The notes under the pieces: generated by a model
What the model was told of the DNA's origin: nothing
The model's database searches: none
The model's input: only the letters and a program-made list of their open reading frames with translations
Origin: Ceratodon purpureus
Taxonomy: Eukaryota > Streptophyta > Bryopsida > Pseudoditrichales > Ditrichaceae
NCBI GenBank assembly: GCA_014871385.1
Contig: CM026426.1
Span: 94,532,238-94,596,237 of the forward strand
Direction of reading: 5' to 3'
DNA length: 64,000 bases
Position numbers and translations under genes: made by a program
In this document: positions 57,091 through 64,000 of the stretch, piece by piece
How the letters are laid out: the number at the start of each line of letters is the position of its first letter
Position numbering within the stretch: position 1 is the stretch's first letter

Positions 57091-58620
57091 GCATTCAAAT
57101 ATTTCTAAATAACATACAATAAAATTGGTCCATGTTATCTTGCAAAATTATCATTCAATTCTTAGCCAATCCCACTCAAGCATGCCAAGTTTCAATTTTA
57201 AAAAAGTAAACTTCTAATTTTGGTGGATTTTTGAGGCCAATTTTTATGAATTTGCAATATGTTTTTATTGAAAATAATTGGCAATGAATTTTTTTAATTT
57301 GATTGCAAAGATTTGTAACGAACATACATACACACATCTTTTGTATGAAGCCCAATCGGCCATGACCATTTCTCACCAAAAACACTCAACACACTACCAT
57401 TTTGAAAGCAAGAGTAAACAAACCAAAATTAAAGATTTTTTTGCATTTTTACCGTAAAATCTCATCAAAGACTTTTAGAGGATCATGCACAAATTTTTTG
57501 AATAAAAGCGATTGCGGGGATTAGAAGGTTATAGAGTTTAAAGTGAGAAACTTTTTTTTTAATCCTTTTTAAACAAGATCAAGAGACTTTCACTTCCATT
57601 TGTCTAAATGTTTTGCAGTATGCAAGTTGGAGGTTTTGTACTAATATGATGTACATGATGTAAGTAACTTGTGGAAAAAAATAGATAAAAAGAAAAGGTG
57701 TAGCATTGTAAAAAAAGTTGAATATGGAATATAGGTTCATGTTATTTCTAGAACTCAATCTATTTTTTTAATAAACCATATTTTGTTAAAATACAAATCC
57801 ATGCGGTCAAAACAGAGGTTTACGTCTATTCTTGAAGTAGAAAAAAAGAAGAGACAAAAAAATAAAATACTCTATCTTTTCTATGATAAAGAATTTTTTT
57901 AATTTCAACTTGACCAAAAAAGATGAAAAAACTTTGGTTCCTTCTAGATTGAAATTCTTCCATAATGTAAGATTTTTTTGATAATCTCAAATCCAATCAG
58001 GTTAGTTACTTGATTAAAAAAACCCAAAGGTAGTTTAAGGATTTATCAAAATTTTGGAGCTGCCCGAGAAGTAGAAAAAATCGCATCGGGCACCATGAGT
58101 ATTTTTTCCAATGTTTTGGGTAAAAAACAATTACATTCTTGTGAAGCTCCTACAATCCTCCATGTCTACAAAAAAAAGTTAGAAGCCCATACCAAAAATT
58201 GACATTGTAGGAACCTACTCAAAATTTCAAAACGACCATTCTAGGCCAATTTTGCCAAAATCTAATTACAATAAAGAAATATCTATTTCACAAAATTTGG
58301 GCATAATAACTTTTCATTGAATTCTTCATAAAGGAAAACTTTGTTACTGAATGGAGTGATTTTTAATGCAAAAGATGTGTGTATGTATGTTCCTTACATA
58401 ACTTTGCAATCAAATTAAAAAATTCATCACCAATTATTTTCAATAAAATATATTGTAAATTCATAAAAATTGGCTTCAAAAATCCACCAAAAATTAGAAT
58501 TTTACTTTTTTGAAATTGAAACTTCGTATGCTTGAGTGGGGTTGGCTAAGAATTGAGTGATAATTTTGCAAGATAACATGGACCAATTTTATTCTATGTT
58601 ATTTACAAATATTTGAATGC
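57091..58620. mobile_element. Non-coding element with about 250-bp terminal inverted repeats
   Basis: 57091-57342 is the inverted copy of 58370-58620, at roughly 90% by eye with small indels. The outer ends both start GCATTCAAATATTT. The 1.03-kb interior is AT-rich and non-coding. Long arms suggest a non-autonomous Mutator-like or foldback element. No clear 9-bp target duplication is visible. Confidence 0.8.
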
Positions 58621-58623
58621 TCC

Positions 58624-58886
58624 AAAAAGGCATTATGCCAAATAAGCGCTAGCTCACGCTTTGTCTCAGTGCTCTCTGTTGCGTGTTCTTTTTGTTTTTT
58701 TTTACAAATTAATTTAAAAATTATAAAGATGCTCAGCTATGCATGGGTAGTTCAAGTTTGGTTTGGTAAGGTAGTTCTCGTCGAGGGTCTCCGGGCCCCC
58801 TGGTTGTGCGGCAGTGCTTTGTTTTGTTTCTCTTGGTTGTGGAATAAAGTCACCATTTGCTTAAAAAAAAAAAAAAGGCATTATGC
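58624..58886 (+). mobile_element. Poly(A)-tailed retroposed sequence with 15-bp target-site duplications
   Basis: AAAAAGGCATTATGC occurs at 58624-58638 and again at 58872-58886. Between them lies about 230 bp ending GGAATAAAGTCACCATTTGC, then TT and 14 A. An AATAAA signal about 17 nt before the A-run, plus the flanking duplications, are the marks of LINE-mediated retroposition. It could be a SINE or a truncated mRNA copy. I see no convincing pol III A and B boxes. Confidence 0.75.
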
Positions 58887-58905
58887 GTTTTTCTTGTAGG
58901 CGACT

Positions 58906-59386
58906 GTACTGTAGAGTAGGGTCCAACATGGAATGTCGTTTTTGCAATTCCAGGGATGGTGTCCGACACTGCTGCCAACTTTGACACCCTCCACAGGACA
59001 AAAAATTGCTATTTTACCTGGAAAATTTGGAGAAAACATCACCTCTATGTTGAAAAACATCACCTCTATGTTGAAAACACGCATACCAAATTTCAAATTG
59101 TGAGACGATTTTCCTCTTTGTTTTTCACAACTACACCTATTGGTAGATTTGGAATATCATTTTTTGTGTAGATATTTTGGACTTGAAATTTTTCACACAT
59201 GTAATCAACATAGATTACGTATGCGTGTTTGGTAGGCGTGTTTTCAACATAGAGATGATGTTTTCCCCAAATATTCCAGGTAAAATAGCAATTTTTTAGT
59301 CCTGGTGTCAAAGTTGGCAGCAGTGTCGGACACCATCCCTGGAATTGCAAAAACGACATTCCATGTTGGACCCTACTGTTCAGTAC
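58906..59386. mobile_element. Foldback/MITE-like element, arms about 180 bp
   Basis: The left arm (from GTACTG at 58906, AGTAGGGTCCAACATGG...) matches the reverse complement of the right arm (to 59386) over the words TGGAATGTCGTTTTTGCAAT, GGTGTCCGACACTGCTGCCA and AACACGC. The left arm has a local 21-bp duplication (AACATCACCTCTATGTTGAA) near 59035-59078. The loop is about 120 bp. No coding capacity. Confidence 0.8.
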
Positions 59387-59405
59387 TAAGTACGTCATCA
59401 CCACA

Positions 59406-59667
59406 GGGAGAGAGGGAGAGAGGGAGAGAGGGAGAGGGAGAGAGGGAGAGAGGGAGAGGGAGAGGGAGAGAGGGAGAGGGAGAGAGAGAGAGGAAGAGAG
59501 AGTGGGAGAGTGGGAGAGAGAGGGAGAGAGGGAGAGAGAGGGAGAGTGAGAGGAAGGGAGGGAAGGGGGGGGGGAGGGGGGGGAGAGGGTGAGGGTGAGA
59601 GGGTGAGGGTGAGAGGGTGAGAGGGTGAGAGGGGGAGAGGGTGAGAGGGGGAGAGGGGGGTAGAGAG
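59406..59667. repeat. GA/GGGAGA microsatellite upstream of EXO70
   Basis: About 260 bp of almost pure purines on the plus strand, grading from GGGAGA units to GGGTGAGA units. It ends about 150 bp before the EXO70 start codon and may be part of its promoter or 5' UTR. The Pro/Ser/Leu-rich minus-strand frame across it is a composition artefact. Confidence 0.9.
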
Positions 59668-59818
59668 ATACTGGGTGAGGATACGGTTGTTTGTTTTGAT
59701 TCTGTATCCAGGGTTTGTTGCCATTATCAAGTCTTGTTTGAGTTAGGTGATAGATTAGGAGACAGTGGACAGTGGGCCAAGGGAAGTGTTTACTCAGAGG
59801 TAACTGTGTATATTTGAG

Positions 59819-61783
59819 ATGGCGGATGCAAGTAATGAGAGCGGTGCAAGGGCTGCGGTTGGCTTTACCCCTTTTCGAGGTCTGGACTCTGCGGAAGATG
59901 TGGTTTTGCAATGGGATTCATCTTCATCGGACCAAGCACGGCAGTCGATGATATGGGACTGCCCTCGGGACGAAGCCGTGGCGTATTTGGAAGCAGTTGA
60001 CGAGATTCAGAGTGCCCTAGAAACTCTTTCGGTGAGTCAGAGCAATACGAGGGACTTGAGCAGGGCACAGAATTTGCGTCAGCTAGCGATGGCAAGATTA
60101 GAAGAGGAGTTCAGGCACCTGCTACTAGAGTTTAGTGACTCGATTGATCCGGAATGGCTTCTGGAGAACTGTTCCAGAGCTGGCTCGTTTAGCAGCCGGC
60201 GTCTGGATGATGCTGCCGCGGAGGAGGCTGTGGAAGCAGCTCGGAGCTCAGATGATGAAGAAGGGGCGGACTACGAGTTGCCGTTTTCAAGGCCCTTGGG
60301 GGAGATGAAACCACTTGTGGACCTTATACCTCCGGCGGTAGTGCCGGACCTGACCGATATTGCGAAGCGGATGCTTGCCGCTGGTTATAAGAGGGAATGC
60401 CTGCAGGTGTATGCCAGCATAAGGAAGAACGCCTTGGAGGAAACGCTGAAAAGGCTGGGAGTAGAGAGATTGAGCATTGATGAGGTGGGCAGGATGAGGT
60501 GGGAAGACCTAGAAGTTAAGATCAAGAAGTGGAATCAATCCACGAAGGTGTCACTGAAGGCTCTGTTTGCCAGCGAGAAGCGTCTATGTGACGACGTATT
60601 TGCTGGTGCTCCAGAGACAGTCGGCGGCTCTTGCTTTAATGAACTTGGGAAAGGGCCGATGATGCAACTGCTTAGCTTTGGCGAAGCAGTAGCAATCAGC
60701 CGTCGTTCACCTGAAAAATTATTTAAGATACTTGACATGTACGAGACTCTGCGGGATCTGCTTCCAGATATCGAAGACATTTTTTGTGGTGAGGCGTGCG
60801 CACCCTTGCGGTCCGAAGCAGCGGGAATATTGATGCGACTTGGAGAATGCGCCAGGGGGACATTCGCCGATTTCGAAAGTGCAATTCAAAGGGATGGGTC
60901 GAAAACTCCTGTGCCCGGAGGTGGTGTTCATCCGCTTACTCGGTATGTCATGAATTACATCAAGTTCATGTGTGATTATTCTGATACTTTGAAGCTCCTT
61001 TTTGGAGAGAAGGACTCCGACCTACCCGACGCAGAGGAACTACACAATTCACTCAAGGATTCGCCGAGATTCTCATCCAGATCAGATGGTGGAGACGATG
61101 TGTCAGGGCGAGGTTGCAGTACTGAGCTATCCCCTCTTGCAGTTCAAACAATCTGGATAACGAAAGTACTTTTGTCTAACTTGGAAGAGAAGTCGAAGCT
61201 GTATAAAGATCTGTCTTTGACTTATTTGTTTCTCATGAACAACATTCACTACATTGTGCAAAAGGTAAAATCTACGGAAGTGAGGGCCTTGGTAGGGGAT
61301 GATTGGGTGCGAAAGAATACTAGCCAGGTCAGGCAATTCGCCAGTAGCTACCAGAGAGCTGCGTGGGGCAAGGTTTTATCGTGCTTACGAGACGAAGGCA
61401 TTCATACCAGTGGGAGCTTTTCGAGCGGTGTCTCCAAGCAAGTATTGAAAGAGAGGTTCAAGAGCTTCAATCTTGCCTTCGATGAAGTCTACAAAGCACA
61501 GATGAGTTGGGTAGTCTTTGATGAACAACTTCGTGATGAGCTTCGTATTTCAATCTCGGATAAGATACTCCCTGCTTATCGCTCTTTCCTAGGTCGATAT
61601 GGACACTATTTAGAGACGCAGAGACATCCAGAGAGATACATCAAGTACACGTCTGATGATATTGAAGAATATCTTAACAACCTCTTTGAAGGTTATATGT
61701 TCTCTCAATCTTCAAAGGAACTTAGAAGGAGAGGTTCTAACCATGGTTCTTCTCACCATGGTTCTTCTCACCATGGAACCTGA
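59819..61783 (+). CDS. EXO70: EXO70 exocyst complex subunit, intronless
   Basis: 654 residues from ATG 59819, stop TGA at 61781, no introns. EXO70 is the exocyst subunit that helps bind phosphoinositides and tether secretory vesicles to the plasma membrane. The length fits plant EXO70 (about 600-680). The N-terminal coiled part includes QSALETLSVSQSN and EEFRHLLLEF. The Exo70 domain covers about residues 250-640, with HPLTRYVMNYIKFMCDY, NNIHYIVQKVKSTEVRALVG, DDWVRK, KERFKSFNLAFDEVYK, RISISDKILPAYRSFLGRYG and KYTSDDIEEYLNNLFEG. Intronless structure is typical of the multi-copy plant EXO70.2 clade (EXO70B/C/D/E/F/H); subgroup not assigned. The C-terminus has a short HGSSHHGSSHHGT repeat from a 12-bp tandem repeat (61740-61778). 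The frame is fully open and is the best host gene here. Confidence 0.95.
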   Translation: MADASNESGARAAVGFTPFRGLDSAEDVVLQWDSSSSDQARQSMIWDCPRDEAVAYLEAVDEIQSALETLSVSQSNTRDLSRAQNLRQLAMARLEEEFRHLLLEFSDSIDPEWLLENCSRAGSFSSRRLDDAAAEEAVEAARSSDDEEGADYELPFSRPLGEMKPLVDLIPPAVVPDLTDIAKRMLAAGYKRECLQVYASIRKNALEETLKRLGVERLSIDEVGRMRWEDLEVKIKKWNQSTKVSLKALFASEKRLCDDVFAGAPETVGGSCFNELGKGPMMQLLSFGEAVAISRRSPEKLFKILDMYETLRDLLPDIEDIFCGEACAPLRSEAAGILMRLGECARGTFADFESAIQRDGSKTPVPGGGVHPLTRYVMNYIKFMCDYSDTLKLLFGEKDSDLPDAEELHNSLKDSPRFSSRSDGGDDVSGRGCSTELSPLAVQTIWITKVLLSNLEEKSKLYKDLSLTYLFLMNNIHYIVQKVKSTEVRALVGDDWVRKNTSQVRQFASSYQRAAWGKVLSCLRDEGIHTSGSFSSGVSKQVLKERFKSFNLAFDEVYKAQMSWVVFDEQLRDELRISISDKILPAYRSFLGRYGHYLETQRHPERYIKYTSDDIEEYLNNLFEGYMFSQSSKELRRRGSNHGSSHHGSSHHGT

Positions 61784-63600
61784 GGAGCCCATGCGCACTT
61801 CCAGTGTCATCCTTTTGGAGGTGGTACATAGGTTTTACCGCAAGTGGTTCTGTTCTTGCATTCAGCCTCAACTTCCTTCGCCATGTATTGTCATGCAATG
61901 GCCATAAGGCCATAGAATTTCATAAAGTTAAGATTGTTGATGCAGGAACGGCGTCTGGGCGTAATTATGCTGTTGGGTGTTCCTGACTGGATGAGGTTTT
62001 ATGATGTATTTAGTGGCATGTTCATGAACAATCTTTTCTTGTGGTTCCTCTCTGGTTTTTCATCGTGTCATTTTTCATTTTTTTGCAGGGTTCCACACTG
62101 ATTAGTTTGTATGAGTTTCAGCTAATGATGTGTATGAATGTTATCCATGGTGTTGGGACACTGTTTACTCTTGTTAAACAATGATGCATTTTTGGATACT
62201 GTTTTGTTTTCTCCTTTTGGAGCATAGTTAATCTGCATGAGGTAAATGAATTTTGTTCTCACCATTCAGGTCTCAGGAAGACTTGACTAGGGTGCCTGTC
62301 TGTGTCCATTATTCTCACGATGCGTAGCTGACGTTTCTTATTCACAGAGATCAGGTTTTAGAATCCCTAATGTTTTCTTTCTTCATATTCTGGTCTCAGA
62401 TAAACTATGTTTGCAGTTTGTTTTCTCTAGTGGCAGGGAAGTTGTGCTTCTGCTTCCACTGGAATCTTTCACGTTTAACAACGTAGAAATGTTTCATATA
62501 GTAGCAATGACATGAATATTGGATCTGTGAACATCGGAGTTCTTAACAATCTGGTCTATGTTCAAGTCGGCTTTGTAAAGTTCATCACATGAACTGCCGT
62601 GATTATGTCGTTTTCATTTAAATAATAGCCGCGATGGCAAGAATGAGGACGAGTCGGATCTTGATTGTAAAGTATTGCATTTCAGGTACAGAATAGTACA
62701 TATGGGTCGTGCTGCTGAAAATTACTTTTTTATTTATTTTTATTTAAAAAAAAATTCTTTGAGTAAATGAACAAACTTCATTGCAGTGAGAAATTTACAA
62801 CCCTCATCTGATTCTGGGGGCACTTGCGGTAAATTAGAAAGTCATGTGCAATAAAATATAGGGAGCATTTAATGCAAATGAAGAATTTGATTAGAAAATA
62901 ATTAGACATAAGGAATGAAGGACTACGGTAAATGAAGAGTGACAAATCAGAAATAATATTGTCTTAGTGAAAGATGCAAGATTCATAAAAAATTATAGAT
63001 AATACTGTATGAAGAAAAAGAATGTCCAAAAATAATTAAAAATATATGCCTTGGGGTTTGGTAGGGTGGATGAAAAATGGAAGACGATGTTTAAACATTG
63101 GGACTACATGACAAGCTCTGTCCACGTGCTACACTCAAAGGCTTGCGCCCACGCTTAGCGTTTGGTGCATTTTCAGGGTGGTTAGGCGTGCCTTGGATCC
63201 TTGACGCTTGTTTTTCTGCGTCGGTTTCTAGAGATTGTTGTTGTCCTGGCAAAGCTTTGCATGCAACCAGGTTTTGTTTGGGTCTAAAGTAGACACTTGA
63301 TATTTTCAATTTATTTTATCTCGCTGTGTCTGAAAGTCCGGCTTAAGGAGAACATCAAGCTGCCAATGCTAGAGGGTTGTGATCTGGAAGCGTTCAGCTT
63401 TGAGGTGAGATGTTTTGCCCTTGAATTTCGTATGGTGTCCATGTTGTGCGGGGGTTTCTTTTCTCGGGTTCAGGATTTAATTGGCAAGGAAGCTTGAGTT
63501 GTAAACAATCTTAAGGGAGGGGAGGAAGCTTGTTTTGTGTTTGGGGGTTTAGGTTCGGTGCGCTAATGATTTGAGGACCAGCTTCAACAGAATGGGGAGA
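61784..63600. other. EXO70 3' region and spacer
   Basis: T-rich 3' UTR-like DNA after the stop, with no further EXO70 coding. Short frames at 63.1-63.5 kb have no recognisable features. No terminal repeat like GGGGGGTTYACTT is evident before the next transposase copy. Confidence 0.4.
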
Positions 63601-63608
63601 GTGAAGCT

Positions 63609-64000
63609 GTGGACTCTGAAGAGGTTGGAAATCAGGTTCGGAATGAGGAGAGAAGTGCAAGATTCGGGTTTATCAACGAGGATGGGGTCCCTGATGCTGC
63701 AGATCCAAATGCTTCTTCGAGAGTGAGTGGCCTCACTGAAGAGGATGCTGACTTAAAATCTACATTGATATCGGCAGAGGTACTGGACTACTATCGGAAG
63801 CAAGAGGAGAAACTCAGAATTACAGTAAAGAGGATGTGTTCGGAGATCATCAGTGGGGCCTTAGATCGTGAGATCACAATGGGTTGGCAATTGTGAAGTT
63901 GGCATTGCAGAGAATGCAACGAGAAGATGGGTGGGAGTAGTGGCGACCACAGCAAATTGGTAGTTAATGGCTTCTTCAGGAGTCATTTGATGAGTATTGC
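63609..64000 (+). pseudogene. Second copy of the P/THAP9-like transposase (5' part, runs off window)
   Basis: The frame contains DLKSTLISAEVLDYY...KLRITVKRM. This aligns with DMKSTLLSTEVLAKYSPAVDKLKVEMKR of the 13.2-kb transposase. After a one-base frameshift near 63897 the next frame reads HCRECNEKMGGSSGDHSKLV, matching YCGECSKLYGNSVGDHSKTA of the first zinc finger. Same domain order, clearly diverged, so a paralogous family exists. The shift suggests decay. The sequence is cut by the window end. Confidence 0.65.

Noticed and set aside
59093..59911. Minus-strand Ser/Pro/Leu-rich frame across the GA tract
   Set aside because: Translation of a GA microsatellite; overlaps the EXO70 start on the other strand.
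1..64000. tRNA, rRNA, CRISPR arrays, organelle insertions
   Set aside because: No tRNA-like A/B box pair with cloverleaf arms, no rRNA words, no regularly spaced palindromic repeats and no organelle genes recognised by eye.

Overview
This looks like nuclear DNA of a land plant, most likely a bryophyte and probably a moss. That rests on an intronless plant-type EXO70 gene, a SUVR-type SET-domain gene, plant Ty3/Gypsy and CACTA (En/Spm) elements, AT-rich intergenic DNA and plant-like splice sites. I cannot name the species. The window is dense in transposable elements and poor in host genes. The only clearly intact conserved host gene is an EXO70 exocyst subunit near the right end (59.8-61.8 kb).

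Layout: 0-5.6 kb holds decayed coding relics (about 2.0-2.5 and 3.5-4.6 kb), a 43-bp inverted duplication and G-rich minisatellites. 5.6-8.5 kb (minus) is a decayed multi-exon gene whose C-terminal half reads like a beta-class DNA N4/N6 methyltransferase with an altered catalytic motif. 8.47-13.84 kb is a DNA transposon with short inverted ends beginning GGGGGGTT. It carries an apparently intact two-exon transposase of about 1,443 residues with P-element/THAP9-like features. 13.85-19.99 kb is a Ty3/Gypsy element (minus) with a 5' LTR but no 3' LTR; it abuts the transposon on one side and sits inside an intronless SUVR histone-methyltransferase pseudogene on the other. 21.1-25.6 kb (minus) is an unrecognised RING-like, coiled-coil, glycine-repeat gene whose introns are packed with the palindrome GTAC.

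25.7-28.1 kb is AT-rich with a degenerate tandem array. About 28.6-52.2 kb holds CACTA-type material: a TNPA/Transposase_24-like gene (minus) and a tnp2-like gene (plus), divergently arranged and both broken. Downstream lie extra exons that may be cargo (an acidic protein with a SUMO-interaction-like motif, and a coiled-coil protein), then a CACTA-like right terminus at 52.2 kb. 52.5-57 kb has GC-rich tandem repeats, a possible VAP/MSP fragment and a decayed hAT-like transposase.

57.1-59.7 kb, just upstream of EXO70, holds a 1.5-kb element with 250-bp inverted arms, a poly(A)-tailed retroposed sequence with 15-bp target duplications, a foldback element and a 260-bp GA tract. The window ends in a second, diverged copy of the 8.5-13.8 kb transposase gene. 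EXO70 acts alone in secretion; nearly everything else is mobile DNA or genes broken by it.
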